In this document: piece after piece, positions 37,341 to 47,611 of the stretch
Layout of the letters: the number at the start of each line of letters is the position of its first letter
Position numbering within the stretch: the stretch's first letter is position 1
Source: Arthrobacter zhaoxinii
GTDB taxonomy: Bacteria > Actinomycetota > Actinomycetes > Actinomycetales > Micrococcaceae
Assembly: GCF_024385505.1 (NCBI RefSeq)
Contig: NZ_JANFLT010000005.1
Location: forward strand, 744,001-808,000
Direction: 5' to 3'
DNA length: 64,000 nt
Notes under the pieces: generated by a model
Database searches by the model: none
What the model saw: the letters and a program-made list of their open reading frames with translations, nothing else
What the model was told of the DNA's origin: nothing
Program-made: the position numbers and the translations under genes

Positions 37341-38207
37341 ATGACCAGTGCCGAACAGCCCTCCCCGTACGCTGCCGCTCCCGCGGCCCCTTCCGCTCCT
37401 TCAGCACCGGCGCTGAAGAAAATCCGCATCTCCCACCTGCAGCAGCTCAAGGACAACGGCGGCAGGTTCGCCATGCTGACCGCTTATGACCAGTACGCCG
37501 CGGGCATCTTCGACGAAGCCGGCATCGAGGTCCTCCTGGTGGGCGACTCGGCTGCGAACAACGTGATGGGCCACGCCACCACGCTGCCCATCACCATGGA
37601 CGAGATGATCGTCTTTGCCCGTTCCGTCACGGCAGGCGCCAGCCATTCACTGGTGGTCTGCGACCTTCCCTTCGGCTCCTACGAGGTCTCCCCCGCCCAG
37701 GCGATCGAATCCTCGGTCCGGCTCATGAAGGAAGGCCTGGTCCACGCGGTGAAGATGGAGGGCGGGCGGCACTATGCGGACCACGTCCGTGCCATGACCG
37801 CCGCGGGGATTCCCGTGATGGCCCACGTGGGCTTCACTCCGCAGGCCGAGCATGCGCTCGGCGGCTACAAGGTGCAGGGCCGCGGCGAGGCGGGAGCCGC
37901 TGTGGTGCAGGACGCCGTCGCCCTCGCGGAGGCGGGCGCGTTCTGCGTCCTGATGGAAATGGTGCCGGCCGATGTGGCGGCAGAAGTCGACGCCGCCGTC
38001 CGCGTGCCCACCATCGGTATCGGTGCGGGCAACGCCACCACGGGACAGGTGCTGGTCTGGCAGGACATGGCCGGGCTGCGCGGCGGGAAGCAGCCGCGTT
38101 TCGTCAAAGCCTTCGCCGACCTGCGGACCGAGCTGTCCCGGGCGGCAAAGGAGTACGCGGACGAGGTCCGCAGCGGTTCCTTCCCCGGCCCGGAACACAG
38201 CTTCTAG
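37341..38207 (+). CDS. panB: 3-Methyl-2-oxobutanoate hydroxymethyltransferase, 288 aa
   Basis: First step of pantothenate synthesis, ketopantoate from 2-oxoisovalerate and methylene-THF. Seen: the metal-binding [29 protein letters not shown] and MAHVGFTPQ. The first 25 residues are an Ala/Pro/Ser tail outside the barrel. It is divergent from glnA2. No panC or panD is in the window. Confidence 0.95.
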   Translation: MTSAEQPSPYAAAPAAPSAPSAPALKKIRISHLQQLKDNGGRFAMLTAYDQYAAGIFDEAGIEVLLVGDSAANNVMGHATTLPITMDEMIVFARSVTAGASHSLVVCDLPFGSYEVSPAQAIESSVRLMKEGLVHAVKMEGGRHYADHVRAMTAAGIPVMAHVGFTPQAEHALGGYKVQGRGEAGAAVVQDAVALAEAGAFCVLMEMVPADVAAEVDAAVRVPTIGIGAGNATTGQVLVWQDMAGLRGGKQPRFVKAFADLRTELSRAAKEYADEVRSGSFPGPEHSF

Positions 38208-38235
38208 GGCACGCAGACTTCTAGGGCACAAGCCG

Positions 38236-38397
38236 CTAGTCTTCGTCGGCGTCCCAGGCCTTGTTCCGCGCCTGCACCTTCTGCAGGGCCAGTTCGGCTT
38301 CCTCGCGGGTGGGGTACGGCCCGAGCAGCTTCGTCCAGTCGGACTGCGGGCCTTCCTCCACCTGGTGGGTCACTACGTTGAACCAGTAATCGGCCAT
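38236..38397 (-). CDS. Small conserved protein (SPOR-like annotation), 53 aa
   Basis: [20 protein letters not shown] followed by [20 protein letters not shown] and an acidic end. The [11 protein letters not shown] part recalls the SPOR fold, and short actinobacterial proteins of this kind are often labelled so. A very good ribosome site (AGGAGG) lies 6 nt before the ATG at 38397, which decides the start; the longer frame upstream is antisense to map. Cytosolic, function unknown. Confidence 0.8.
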   Translation of the reverse strand: MADYWFNVVTHQVEEGPQSDWTKLLGPYPTREEAELALQKVQARNKAWDADED

Positions 38398-38471
38398 GGG
38401 GTCCTCCTGTTGCCTTGGGATGTGCCTGTGCCGTGCCCGGCGGCTCGTCCCGCCTCCGGGCACGCTGGCGA

Positions 38472-38477
38472 TAAGAT
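38472..38477 (+). promoter_or_regulatory. -10 element for leaderless map
   Basis: TAAGAT ends 7 nt before the ATG at 38485; no ribosome site. Confidence 0.5.
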
Positions 38478-38484
38478 CGATGGT

Positions 38485-39363
38485 ATGCCCCAGAAACTCG
38501 ACACTGCACCTGCTGGACACCTGACACCGGGAAGCATCAGCCCCCGGCTGCGTGTTCCGGCGTCGATCCCCCGGCCCGAATACGTGGACAAGGAAGCTCC
38601 CGCACCGTTCACCGGGTCCGAGGTCAAGTCGCCCGAAACCATCGAGAAGATCCGCCTCGCCAGCAAGGTGGCCGCGCAGGCCATCGTTGAGGTCGGCCGG
38701 CACATTGTCCCCGGCGTCACCACCGACGAGCTGGACCGGATCGGCCACCAGTTCCTGTTGGACTCGAACGCATATCCCTCCACGCTGGGTTACCGGGGCT
38801 TCCCAAAGTCCCTGTGCTCCTCGGTCAACGAGGTCATCTGCCACGGCATCCCGGACACCACGGTGCTCGAGGACGGCGACATCATCAACATCGATATCAC
38901 GGCCTACATGAACGGCGTCCACGGAGATACCAACTGGACCTTCCTGGTGGGGGACGTGGACGAAGAGTCCCGCCTGCTCGTGGAGCGCACGCAGGAATCG
39001 CTGCGCCGGGCCATCAAAGCCGTCGCGCCGGGCCGCGAAATCAACGTCATCGGGCGCACCATCGAGTCCTATGCCAAGCGGTTCGGTTACGGTGTTGTCC
39101 GTGACTTCACCGGCCACGGCGTCGGTGAAGCCTTCCACACCGGCCTGATCATTCCGCATTACGACGCCGCGCCTGCGTACAGCAGGCTGATCGAACCCGG
39201 AATGGTGTTTACGATTGAACCTATGCTCACTCTCGGCACCATTGAGTGGGACATGTGGGATGACAACTGGACAGTCCTCACTAAGGACCGCAAACGCACC
39301 GCACAGTTCGAGCACACCCTGCTCGTGACTGATGACGGCGCCGAAGTTCTGACCCTTCCCTGA
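38485..39363 (+). CDS. map: Methionine aminopeptidase, 292 aa
   Basis: Removes initiator methionine. The metal ligands are in [20 protein letters not shown] (two Asp), GHGVGEAFH (His), EPMLT (Glu) and QFEHTLLV (Glu). The N-terminal extension of about 40 residues with [11 protein letters not shown] is the proline-rich type found in actinobacterial MetAP1c-like enzymes. ppgK follows after 37 nt. Confidence 0.95.
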   Translation: MPQKLDTAPAGHLTPGSISPRLRVPASIPRPEYVDKEAPAPFTGSEVKSPETIEKIRLASKVAAQAIVEVGRHIVPGVTTDELDRIGHQFLLDSNAYPSTLGYRGFPKSLCSSVNEVICHGIPDTTVLEDGDIINIDITAYMNGVHGDTNWTFLVGDVDEESRLLVERTQESLRRAIKAVAPGREINVIGRTIESYAKRFGYGVVRDFTGHGVGEAFHTGLIIPHYDAAPAYSRLIEPGMVFTIEPMLTLGTIEWDMWDDNWTVLTKDRKRTAQFEHTLLVTDDGAEVLTLP

Positions 39364-39400
39364 CCCGCTAGCCCGAGCTCAGAACTACTACTGGAGAACC

Positions 39401-40204
39401 ATGGCCAAGAAGCATAAGTCCGACAAGCACGTCGACGCCGTCATCGGAATTGATATCGGGGGCACTGGCATCAAGGGCGGCATTGTCGACCTGGCCAAGG
39501 GCAAGCTGATTGGCGACCGTTACCGCATTCCCACCCCGCAGCCGGCGACCCCCGAAGCCGTAGCCGGCGTCGTGGGGCAGATCGTGGCGGAACTGTCCTC
39601 CCGCCCCGAGGGTCCCGGACCCGAGGTTCCCGTGGGCGTCACCTTCCCGGCCATCATCTCCCACGGCATTGCCCGTTCCGCAGCCAACGTGGACAAGAGC
39701 TGGATTGACACGGACGTCGACACGCTGCTCACCAAGGCGCTCGGCCGCGACGTGCAGGTCATGAACGACGCCGATGCCGCCGGCCTGGCGGAGGCCCGCT
39801 ACGGCGCCGGGCGCGAAGTGGACGGCACCGTCCTGGTGATCACCCTGGGCACGGGCATCGGCTCGGCCCTGATCTACAAGGGCATGCTGGTCCCCAACGC
39901 CGAGCTCGGCCACCTTGAAATCGACGGGCACGACGCCGAGACCAAGGCCTCGGCCTCGGCCCGCGAACGCGACGGAATCGGCTGGGAGGAATACGCCGAA
40001 CGGCTCCAGCGCTACTTCTCGCACGTGGAGTTCCTCTTCTCCCCCGATCTGTTCGTGGTCGGCGGCGGAATTTCCAAGCGCAGCGAGGACTTCCTGCCGC
40101 TGCTGAACCTGCGCACGCCGCTGGTCACCGCCAACCTGAAGAACAACGCCGGGATTGTCGGAGCCGCCCTCCAGGCAGCCACGCACTTCAAGTACCTCAA
40201 GTAA
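39401..40204 (+). CDS. ppgK: Polyphosphate glucokinase, 267 aa
   Basis: Phosphorylates glucose with polyphosphate or ATP, an enzyme typical of actinobacteria. ROK-type motifs: GIDIGGTGIKGGIVDL phosphate loop, the NDADAAGLAEARYG catalytic Asp region, LGTGIGSAL and ELGHLEI. GGAGAACC precedes the ATG. A strong terminator follows. Confidence 0.96.
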   Translation: MAKKHKSDKHVDAVIGIDIGGTGIKGGIVDLAKGKLIGDRYRIPTPQPATPEAVAGVVGQIVAELSSRPEGPGPEVPVGVTFPAIISHGIARSAANVDKSWIDTDVDTLLTKALGRDVQVMNDADAAGLAEARYGAGREVDGTVLVITLGTGIGSALIYKGMLVPNAELGHLEIDGHDAETKASASARERDGIGWEEYAERLQRYFSHVEFLFSPDLFVVGGGISKRSEDFLPLLNLRTPLVTANLKNNAGIVGAALQAATHFKYLK

Positions 40205-40226
40205 CCACCCGGACCGGGACAACGCG

Positions 40227-40262
40227 AAAGCGGCGGAAGGATAACCTTCCGCCGCTTTTTCC
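40227..40262 (+). terminator. Terminator after ppgK
   Basis: A perfect 13-bp stem (40228-40240 with 40245-40257), loop ATAA, followed by five T's. Confidence 0.92.
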
Positions 40263-40326
40263 GTGTCTGGAATCAGTACTGCGAGATAATCAAATACTGC
40301 GGTGCTTATTGACGGCGCATGTCCAT

Positions 40327-40827
40327 TTACTGCGCGGTAAGCGGCCGCTGGGCACCGGACGGCACCCGGCCGGAGTTTTCCCGGGCCTCGTTCCGCAGCT
40401 TCTCAATAGCGGTCTCGAAATCCTCGAGGGAATCAAAAGACTGGTAAACGCTGGCAAAGCGCAGGTACGCCACCTGGTCCAGCTTCTGCAGCGGCGTGAG
40501 GATGGCCAGACCCACCTCGTGGGCATCGATTTCCGCCACCCCGCTGGCCCGGATGGATTCCTCCACTTCCTGCGCCAGCATCGCGAGGTCGTCCTCGCTG
40601 ACGGGCCGGCCCTGGCAGGCCTTGCGCACGCCGTTGATCACCTTGCTGCGGCTGAACGGTTCACCCACCCCGGAGCGCTTGATCACGCTCAGGCTGGTGG
40701 TTTCCACAGTGGAGAAGCGGCGGCCGCACTGCGGGCACTGCCGGCGGCGGCGGATTGCCGAGCCGTCGTCGGCCAGGCGGCTGTCCACGACGCGGGAATC
40801 AGCGTTGCGGCAAAACGGACAGTACAT
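40327..40827 (-). CDS. nrdR: Transcriptional repressor NrdR, 166 aa
   Basis: ATP/dATP-sensing repressor of ribonucleotide reductase genes. Zinc ribbon CPFC...CPQC (residues 3-34) and the ATP-cone from about 46 ([20 protein letters not shown]) are complete. AAGGACGGG precedes the ATG. A promoter and NrdR-like boxes lie upstream, so it may control its own expression. Confidence 0.96.
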   Translation of the reverse strand: MYCPFCRNADSRVVDSRLADDGSAIRRRRQCPQCGRRFSTVETTSLSVIKRSGVGEPFSRSKVINGVRKACQGRPVSEDDLAMLAQEVEESIRASGVAEIDAHEVGLAILTPLQKLDQVAYLRFASVYQSFDSLEDFETAIEKLRNEARENSGRVPSGAQRPLTAQ

Positions 40828-40863
40828 ATCCCGTCCTTTCGCGAAGGGGCCTTATGGTGCTCT

Positions 40864-40893
40864 CACTATAGGGCCCGCGCTGCTGCATCACCA
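40864..40893 (-). promoter_or_regulatory. nrdR promoter
   Basis: Minus strand TTGGTG (40893-40888), 18-nt spacer, TATAGT (40869-40864), with a leader of about 30 nt. Confidence 0.6.
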
Positions 40894-40901
40894 AGCGGGC
40901 A

Positions 40902-40938
40902 ACCACTACATGTAGTACCTGTACAACTACATGTGGGT
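40902..40938. promoter_or_regulatory. Tandem NrdR-box-like palindromes
   Basis: Box 1 (40902-40917) has the perfect 12-nt palindrome ACTACATGTAGT and matches 11 of 16 positions of the NrdR consensus. Box 2 (40923-40938) repeats ACTACATGT. The two are 21 bp apart, two helix turns. They lie just upstream of the nrdR -35. Confidence 0.6.
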
Positions 40939-40958
40939 AGTGGGGAATACCCGCCGGG

Positions 40959-42305
40959 TTACTCGAAGCGGATGCTCACCGCATCGCCGTGGGCCGGCAG
41001 ATCCTCTGCACGGGAAAGCGCCACGATATCGGCACTGACTTCTTCCAGCGCCTCACGGTTGTAGTTGACCACCTGAATGGCCCGCATGAAGGTGGTCGTG
41101 TTCAGGCCCGAGGAAAAGGCCGCCGTACCGCCGGTGGGCAGGACATGGTTGGAACCGGCGCAGTAGTCGCCCAGGCTGACGGGACTGTAGTTCCCCACGA
41201 AAATGGCGCCGGCACTGCGGATCCGCGCCGCTACGGCCTCGGCGTCGGCCGTCTGGATTTCCAGGTGCTCGGCGGCGTAGGCATCGCAGACGGCAATACC
41301 CTGCTCCAGCCCGTCCACCAGGATCACCCCGGACTGCGCTCCGGAAAGGGCAGTTTGTACCCGCTCGCTGTGCTTGGTGTCCCGCACCTGGCCTTCCAGT
41401 TCCCCGCGGACTTTGGCGGCAAGCTGCTCCGACGCCGTGACCAGGACGGAGCCGGCGTTGGGATCATGTTCGGCCTGGCTGACCAGGTCCGCCGCTACCA
41501 GGCGGGCGTCGGCGGTGTCGTCGGCCAGGACCATGATCTCGGTGGGTCCGGCTTCGGAGTCGATGCCCACCACGCCCTTGACCAGGCGCTTGGCGGTGGC
41601 CACGAACACGTTGCCGGGACCGGTCACCACGTCCACCGGCAGGATCGCGGCGTTGTTGGCGTCGGCCTGCACACCGTAGGCAAAGGCGGCAATAGCCTGG
41701 GCGCCGCCCACGGCGTACACCTCGTCGATGCCCAGCAGCTTCGCAGCGGCCAGGATGGTGGGGTGCGGCAGTCCGCCGAATTCCTTCTGCGGCGGGGAGG
41801 CCAGGGCCAGGGACTCGACGCCTGCGGCCTGGGCCGGCACCACGTTCATGACCACCGAGGACGGATACACGGCCAGGCCGCCGGGAACGTAAAGCCCCAC
41901 GCGGGAGACGGGCATCCATTTGTGCGTCAGGACCGCGCCGGGACGGATCGAAACCTCGGCATCGGCGGGACGCTGGGCCTTGGCGAAGATCCGGGTCCGT
42001 TCAATGGCTGTTTCGAGCGCGGTGCGGACGGCCGGGTCCAGCTGTTCAAGCGCCGAGTCCAGGGCTTCCTGCGGCACCCTCACCTGCTGCTGGTCCACGC
42101 CGTCGAACCTCTGCGCCAGGTCCGTCAGTGCGGTGAACCCGCGCGTGCGGACGTCCGTGATGATGGCCTCGACGGCGTCGGAGGCGGCGTCGAACGTCGT
42201 CTCGGCGCGCGGCATGGCACCTTTCAGCTCCGCGGGGCTGAGATGCTGCCCGCGCAGGTCGATGGTGCGGAAGGATTCAAAGGCGGCGGGGCTGGATGAA
42301 TTCAC
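40959..42305 (-). CDS. hisD: Histidinol dehydrogenase, 448 aa
   Basis: Last two steps of histidine synthesis. Family blocks: [58 protein letters not shown], the zinc/catalytic [11 protein letters not shown] and EHLEI, and [22 protein letters not shown] start with GAGGGT upstream. No other his gene is adjacent in this window. Confidence 0.96.
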   Translation of the reverse strand: MNSSSPAAFESFRTIDLRGQHLSPAELKGAMPRAETTFDAASDAVEAIITDVRTRGFTALTDLAQRFDGVDQQQVRVPQEALDSALEQLDPAVRTALETAIERTRIFAKAQRPADAEVSIRPGAVLTHKWMPVSRVGLYVPGGLAVYPSSVVMNVVPAQAAGVESLALASPPQKEFGGLPHPTILAAAKLLGIDEVYAVGGAQAIAAFAYGVQADANNAAILPVDVVTGPGNVFVATAKRLVKGVVGIDSEAGPTEIMVLADDTADARLVAADLVSQAEHDPNAGSVLVTASEQLAAKVRGELEGQVRDTKHSERVQTALSGAQSGVILVDGLEQGIAVCDAYAAEHLEIQTADAEAVAARIRSAGAIFVGNYSPVSLGDYCAGSNHVLPTGGTAAFSSGLNTTTFMRAIQVVNYNREALEEVSADIVALSRAEDLPAHGDAVSIRFE

Positions 42306-42386
42306 ACCCTCATTCTACCCAGCCCCGGCCGCGGCCCGCCGGATTGTGTCGCCCGCGGGAGGCCCGGCCGCCGCCCTCCGTCCTGA

Positions 42387-45300
42387 TCAGGCGTCGAGGC
42401 AGGCGGGCCCCAGCAGCACCTTCAGGTCGCCGAACAGCGACGGGGTGGGGTTCACCCGCATGTCCACGCCCAGCTTCATGACTTCGACCGTGCGTGAACC
42501 GTTGAGCCGGATCTGGACTTCCGAGGTACCCGGATGCGTCCGGAGCACATCGCCCAGCTGGGAGACCACGGTTTCCGTGGCCTTGTACGTGGCCATGGAA
42601 ATCACCACGGGTCCGGAATGGCCCTCGCTGAGGTCGGGAACGGTGAGTTCCTGCGCGTTCAGCGTAACGGCGCCGTCGTCGCGGCGCTGCAGCCGGCCGC
42701 GGACCACCACAATCAGGTCTTCTGCCAGCACGGCCGCAATGGGCCCGTAGACCTGCCCGAAGAACATCACTTCCATGGACCCGGCGAGGTCCTCGATCTC
42801 GCAGCGGGCGTAGGCGTTGCCGCTGTTCTTGGCAATGCGCCGCTGCAGGGACGTGATCATGCCGGCGATGGTGACGATCGCGCCGTCGGGCGGACCTTCC
42901 TCCCCCACGATGTTGGTAATCGTGGAGTCCGCGTGCTGGCTGAGGATGCCTTCCAGGCCCTGGAGCGGATGGTCCGAGACGTACAGGCCGAGCATGTCGC
43001 GTTCGAAGGAGAGCTTGTCCTTCTTCTCCCACTCGGGCAGGTCCGGGATGTCGATGCTGATCGAGTCTTCCGGTTCCTGGTCGGAGATGGCGGCGAAGAG
43101 ATCGAACTGGCCCACGGCCTCGTTGCGTTTGAGCACCACCACGGAGTCGATGGCTTCTTCGTGGATCATCGCCAGCGGACGCCGGGCGTGGCCCATCGAG
43201 TCGAAGGCGCCTGCCTTGATCAGCGATTCGATGGTCCGCTTGTTGCAGACCACCGCCGGGACCTTCATCAGGAAGTCCTTGAAGTTGGTGTACGCACCCT
43301 TTTCTTCGCGGGCCGCCACCATCGCCTGCACCACGTTGGTGCCCACGTTGCGGATGGCGCCCATGCCGAAGCGGATGTCCTTGCCCACAGGGGTGAAGTT
43401 CACCGAGGACTCGTTCACGTCCGGCGGCAGCACCGTGATGCCCATCTTGCGGCACTCGTTCAGGTACAGGGCCAGCTTGTCCTTGTCATCGCCCACCGAG
43501 GTGAGCAGGGCGGCCATGTACTCGGCCGGATACTGGGCCTTCAGGTAGGCGGTCCAGTAGGAGACGACGCCGTAGGCCGCGGAGTGCGCCTTGTTGAAGG
43601 CGTAGTCGGAGAAGGGCAGCAGGATGTCCCAGAGCGCCTTGATGGCCGCTTCGGAGTAGCCGCGGTCCACCATGCCCTGGTGGAAACCGGCGTACTGCTT
43701 ATCCAGCTCCGATTTCTTCTTCTTGCCCATGGCACGGCGGAGGATATCTGCCTGGCCCAGGCTGAAGCCTGCCACCTTCTGGGCGATGGCCATAACCTGC
43801 TCCTGATAGACAATCAGGCCGTAGGTGGTGTTCAGGATTTCCGCGAGCGGTTCCTCAAGCTCCGGGTGGATCGGAGTGATTTCCTGCTGTCCGGTCTTGC
43901 GCAGGGCGTAGTTCGTGTGCGAGTTCGCACCCATGGGACCCGGCCGGTACAGGGCGATGACAGCGGAGATGTCTTCGAAGTTATCCGGACGCATGCTCTT
44001 GAGCAGCGACCGCATCGGCCCGCCGTCGAGCTGGAACACGCCCAGCGTGTCACCGCTGGCAAGGAGGTCGTACGCTTCCTTGAGGTCCAGCGGCAGGTCT
44101 TCCAGGACCAGGTCCTCGCCGCGGTTGTTCTTGATGTTCTCCACCGCGTCGGAGACGATCGTCAGGTTCCGCAGGCCGAGGAAGTCCATCTTGATCAGCC
44201 CCAGGCCTTCGCAGGTGGGGTAATCGAACTGCGTGATGACCTGCCCGTCCTGCTCGCGGCGCATGATCGGGATGATGTCGATCAGCGGGTCTGAAGACAT
44301 GATCACGCCGGCGGCGTGCACACCCCACTGGCGCTTCAGGCCTTCAAGTCCCAGCGCGGTATCGAACACACGCTGGGAATCCGGGTCGGTGCGCAGCAGT
44401 TCGCGCAGCTCCTCGGCCTCCCCGTAGCGCTTGGCTTCCTTGTTGTGCACGTCGGCCAGGGACAGGCCTTTGCCCATCACGTCCGGCGGCATCGCCTTGG
44501 TCAGGCGTTCTCCGACCGAGAAGGGGTAGCCCATCACGCGGGAGGAGTCCTTCAGCGCCTGCTTGGCCTTGATGGTGCCGTAGGTGACGATCATGGCAAC
44601 GCGCTCGTCGCCGTACTTCTCCGTGACGTAGTGGATCACTTCGGAGCGGCGCCGATCATCGAAGTCGACGTCGAAGTCAGGCATGGAGACGCGGTCCGGG
44701 TTCAGGAAGCGCTCGAAGATCAGGCCGTGCTGCAGCGGGTCCAGGTCCGTGATGCCCATGGCGTAGGCGGCCATTGAGCCGGCGCCGGAGCCTCGGCCCG
44801 GGCCGACCCGGATGCCGTTCTTCTTCGCCCAGTTGATGAAGTCGGCAACCACCAGGAAGTAACCGGGGAAGCCCATCTGGACGATGATGCCTACCTCGTA
44901 GTTGGCACGCTGGCGCACGGCGTCGGAAATGCCGCCCGGGTACCGGCGCTGCAGGCCCGCTTCGACTTCTTTGACGAACCAGGACTCCTCGTTCTCCCCC
45001 TCCGGAGTCGGGAAGCGCGGCATGTAGTTGGCCTTGGTGTTGAACTCGACGTCGCACCGCTCGGCGATGAGCAGGGTGTTGTCGCAGGCGTCCGGGTGGT
45101 CGCGGAAGATGGCCCGCATTTCGTCCGGGGACTTGAGGTAGAACTCGTCGGCGTCGAACTTGAAGCGCTTGGGGTCCGCCAGGGAGGAGCCGGACTGCAC
45201 GCACAGCAGCGCTGCGTGCGCGGAAGCGTCTTCGGCGTGGGTGTAGTGCAGGTCATTGGTGGCTACCAGGGGCAACTGCAGCTCGCGGGCCAGCTTGATC

Positions 45301-45926
45301 AGGTCCGCCTGCACGTTGCGTTCGATGTCCAGGCCGTGGTCCATCAGCTCGCAGAAGAAGTTTTCCGGCCCGAAGATGTCGCGGAAGTCCGACGCCGCCT
45401 GCACGGCTTCCTTGTAGAGGCCCAGGCGCAGCTTGGTCTGGACTTCCCCGGAGGGGCAGCCGGTGGTGGCAATCAGGCCCTTGCCGTAGGTCTGCAGCAG
45501 GTCCCGGTCCATGCGCGGCTTGTACAGGTAGCCTTCCAGCGAAGCCAGGGAGGACATCCGGAAGAGGTTGTGCATGCCCTCGGTGTTCTCGGCCCACATG
45601 GTCATGTGGGTGTAGGCGCCGGCGCCGGATACATCGTTCCTGCCGCCGTCGCCCCACTTCACGCGGGTCTTGTCCCTGCGTGCCGTACCGGGCGTCAGAT
45701 AGGCCTCCACGCCGATAATCGGTTTGATGCCGGCGCTGCGGGCCTTGTTCCAGAAGTCGAAGGCGCCGAACACGAAGCCGTGGTCGGTGGTTGCCAGGGC
45801 GTTCATGCCCAGCTCGTCGGCGTGGCTGAACAGATCAGTCAGCCGGGCAGCCCCGTCGAGCATCGAATATTCGGTGTGGTTGTGAAGATGGACAAACGAT
45901 TTCGACGTACTAGTTGCTGAAGCCAC
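42387..45926 (-). CDS. dnaE: DNA polymerase III alpha subunit, 1179 aa
   Basis: Main replicative polymerase. PHP domain at the N-terminus (HLHNHTEYSMLDG), polymerase palm with PDFDVDFDD catalytic aspartates, a fingers region KRQWGVHAAGVIMS, helix-hairpin-helix and an OB domain near the C-terminus. Actinobacterial DnaE1 length. GTG at 45926 is the only reasonable start before the PHP domain. Confidence 0.97.
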   Translation of the reverse strand: MASATSTSKSFVHLHNHTEYSMLDGAARLTDLFSHADELGMNALATTDHGFVFGAFDFWNKARSAGIKPIIGVEAYLTPGTARRDKTRVKWGDGGRNDVSGAGAYTHMTMWAENTEGMHNLFRMSSLASLEGYLYKPRMDRDLLQTYGKGLIATTGCPSGEVQTKLRLGLYKEAVQAASDFRDIFGPENFFCELMDHGLDIERNVQADLIKLARELQLPLVATNDLHYTHAEDASAHAALLCVQSGSSLADPKRFKFDADEFYLKSPDEMRAIFRDHPDACDNTLLIAERCDVEFNTKANYMPRFPTPEGENEESWFVKEVEAGLQRRYPGGISDAVRQRANYEVGIIVQMGFPGYFLVVADFINWAKKNGIRVGPGRGSGAGSMAAYAMGITDLDPLQHGLIFERFLNPDRVSMPDFDVDFDDRRRSEVIHYVTEKYGDERVAMIVTYGTIKAKQALKDSSRVMGYPFSVGERLTKAMPPDVMGKGLSLADVHNKEAKRYGEAEELRELLRTDPDSQRVFDTALGLEGLKRQWGVHAAGVIMSSDPLIDIIPIMRREQDGQVITQFDYPTCEGLGLIKMDFLGLRNLTIVSDAVENIKNNRGEDLVLEDLPLDLKEAYDLLASGDTLGVFQLDGGPMRSLLKSMRPDNFEDISAVIALYRPGPMGANSHTNYALRKTGQQEITPIHPELEEPLAEILNTTYGLIVYQEQVMAIAQKVAGFSLGQADILRRAMGKKKKSELDKQYAGFHQGMVDRGYSEAAIKALWDILLPFSDYAFNKAHSAAYGVVSYWTAYLKAQYPAEYMAALLTSVGDDKDKLALYLNECRKMGITVLPPDVNESSVNFTPVGKDIRFGMGAIRNVGTNVVQAMVAAREEKGAYTNFKDFLMKVPAVVCNKRTIESLIKAGAFDSMGHARRPLAMIHEEAIDSVVVLKRNEAVGQFDLFAAISDQEPEDSISIDIPDLPEWEKKDKLSFERDMLGLYVSDHPLQGLEGILSQHADSTITNIVGEEGPPDGAIVTIAGMITSLQRRIAKNSGNAYARCEIEDLAGSMEVMFFGQVYGPIAAVLAEDLIVVVRGRLQRRDDGAVTLNAQELTVPDLSEGHSGPVVISMATYKATETVVSQLGDVLRTHPGTSEVQIRLNGSRTVEVMKLGVDMRVNPTPSLFGDLKVLLGPACLDA

Positions 45927-45932
45927 CTGTAC

Positions 45933-45938
45933 ATTCTA
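45933..45938 (-). promoter_or_regulatory. -10 element for leaderless dnaE
   Basis: Minus strand TAGAAT ends 6 nt before the GTG at 45926; no ribosome site. A leaderless GTG start is a known class in actinobacteria. Confidence 0.5.
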
Positions 45939-46009
45939 GGCCCCGGCGCCCGGCGTGCCGGACGCCGCCGCGCCGGGCCGCCCACGGTGTGCCGCGGCTC
46001 TCCGGCGGG

Positions 46010-46945
46010 CTAAACCTCGCCGCTGCGCAGGGCGTCGACGGCGTACTGCAGGTCCTGCGGGTACTGGCTGGTGTATTCCACGTACTCCCCTGTGGCGGGG
46101 TGGGTGAAGCCCAGTTTCCGGGCGTGCAGCCACTGCCGGGTCAGCCCCAGTTCGGCGGCCAGCTTGGCGTCCGCACCGTACGTCAGGTCTCCGGCGCAGG
46201 CGTGGCGCAGCGCGGAGAAGTGGACGCGGATCTGGTGGGTGCGGCCCGTCTCCAGGTGCACCTCGACCAGTGAGGCCTTGCCGAACGCTTCCAGCACCTC
46301 GTAGTGCGTCACCGACGGACGGCCGCCCTCCACCACGGCGAAACGCCAGTCGTAGCCGGGGTGCCGCCCGATCGGGGCGTCGATGGTTCCCTTCAGCGGA
46401 TCGGGCAGGCCCTGGACCACTGCGTGGTACATCTTGTCCACCGTGCGTTCCTTGAACGCCTGCTTCAAAAGCGTGTACGCGTGCTCGGTCTTGGCAACCA
46501 CCATGACACCGGAGGTGCCGACGTCGAGCCGGTGGACGATGCCCTGGCGTTCGGGGGCGCCGGAGGTGGAGATCCGGTAGCCGGCCGCGGCCAGCGCGCC
46601 CACCACTGTCGGGCCCACCCAGCCGGGCGAGGGATGCGCGGCCACGCCGACGGGCTTGTCGATCACCACAAAGTGCTCGTCGTCGCCCAGGATCAGCAGG
46701 TCATCCACCGGCTCGACGACGACGGCCAGCGGGTCCCGCTGCTCGGGGACGTCCGCGGTGATTTCCTGCCCGGCGCGCAGCTTGTCTGATTTCGTCAGCA
46801 CCTTGCCGTTGGAACTGAAGTAGCCGTCCGTGCACCAGGTGGCCGCAACGGAACGGGAGACGTCAAGCAGGCCTGCCACTACGGCGTCGGCCCGCTTGCC
46901 GTCGGCTTCCTCGGGGACTGCAAAAACTGCGTGGAGCTCATTCAT
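46010..46945 (-). CDS. rluD: RluA-family pseudouridine synthase, 311 aa
   Basis: Modifies 23S rRNA uridines. An N-terminal S4-like region (about 15-80) is followed by the catalytic HRLDVGTSG with its Asp, [15 protein letters not shown] and the RNA-binding [11 protein letters not shown] motif. In the actinobacterial lspA-rluD pair it follows lspA by a 4-nt overlap (ATGA), as here. Confidence 0.94.
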   Translation of the reverse strand: MNELHAVFAVPEEADGKRADAVVAGLLDVSRSVAATWCTDGYFSSNGKVLTKSDKLRAGQEITADVPEQRDPLAVVVEPVDDLLILGDDEHFVVIDKPVGVAAHPSPGWVGPTVVGALAAAGYRISTSGAPERQGIVHRLDVGTSGVMVVAKTEHAYTLLKQAFKERTVDKMYHAVVQGLPDPLKGTIDAPIGRHPGYDWRFAVVEGGRPSVTHYEVLEAFGKASLVEVHLETGRTHQIRVHFSALRHACAGDLTYGADAKLAAELGLTRQWLHARKLGFTHPATGEYVEYTSQYPQDLQYAVDALRSGEV

Positions 46946-47607
46946 CGTGTTGCCTCGTCGTCATTTTGCTGCTGGGTGGAATCTGTCTTGCCGGACGGGA
47001 TGCGTACCCCGTCCATGCCGATTCCGCGCAGGGTCAGCAGGCAGACAAGAATCACGCCGCAGACGACGCAGGAATCGGCAATGTTGAAAATCGCGAAATT
47101 AGGGAAGGCGATAAAGTCCACCACGTGGCCCTGCCCGAAGGACGGTTCGCGGAACAGCCGGTCGGTCAGGTTGCCCAGGGCGCCGCCAAGCACCAGGCCC
47201 AGGGCCGTTGCCCAGGCCAGGGAACGCACCCGGAACATGAGGTAGATCAGGAAGCCGGAGACAAGCACCATGATGATCGTGAAGACCCAGGTGTAGTCGG
47301 TGCCGATCGAGAACGCCGCCCCGGGGTTGCGGATAAAGTGCCAGCGCAGGACCGGCGGCAGGACGTCGGTGACCTGGCCCTCGGTCATGGTTCGGACCAC
47401 CCAGAATTTGGTGAGTTGGTCAAGGACGACGGCGGCGGCGGCCAGGGCAAGCATGATGAACGCCGGCACGCCCCTGCGGGCGCGGCCGCGTCCGGGTCCG
47501 GTGCTGTCCGGGGTCTGCGGTGAGGAAGGAGTCATGGTGCTTTCATGATGGGAATACCGGCGGGAGTCAGGGTGCAGGCGTGCATTGCGGGTGGATCCGG
47601 AAGCCAT
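46942..47607 (-). CDS. lspA: Lipoprotein signal peptidase, 221 aa
   Basis: Inner-membrane aspartyl protease that cuts prolipoprotein signals. Four helices, with the catalytic aspartates in GNLTDRL and FNIADS and the conserved NPGAAFS. The N-terminal 45 residues are an Arg/Pro/Ser-rich cytosolic extension. ATG at 47607 is chosen since TAGGTT lies 6 nt before it; an internal ATG at 47535 (MTPSSPQ) is also possible with a weak GAAAG. The charged tail ends in [10 protein letters not shown]. Confidence 0.93.
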   Translation of the reverse strand: MASGSTRNARLHPDSRRYSHHESTMTPSSPQTPDSTGPGRGRARRGVPAFIMLALAAAAVVLDQLTKFWVVRTMTEGQVTDVLPPVLRWHFIRNPGAAFSIGTDYTWVFTIIMVLVSGFLIYLMFRVRSLAWATALGLVLGGALGNLTDRLFREPSFGQGHVVDFIAFPNFAIFNIADSCVVCGVILVCLLTLRGIGMDGVRIPSGKTDSTQQQNDDEATR

Positions 47608-47611
47608 GCGG

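Noticed and set aside
38398-39315. Extension of the small 53-aa gene to 359 codons
   Set aside because: The upstream part is antisense to map, and AGGAGG fixes the start at 38397.
42534-44294. 586-codon open frame on the plus strand
   Set aside because: Entirely antisense to dnaE, with His/Val/Gly-rich low-complexity translation typical of high-GC shadow frames.
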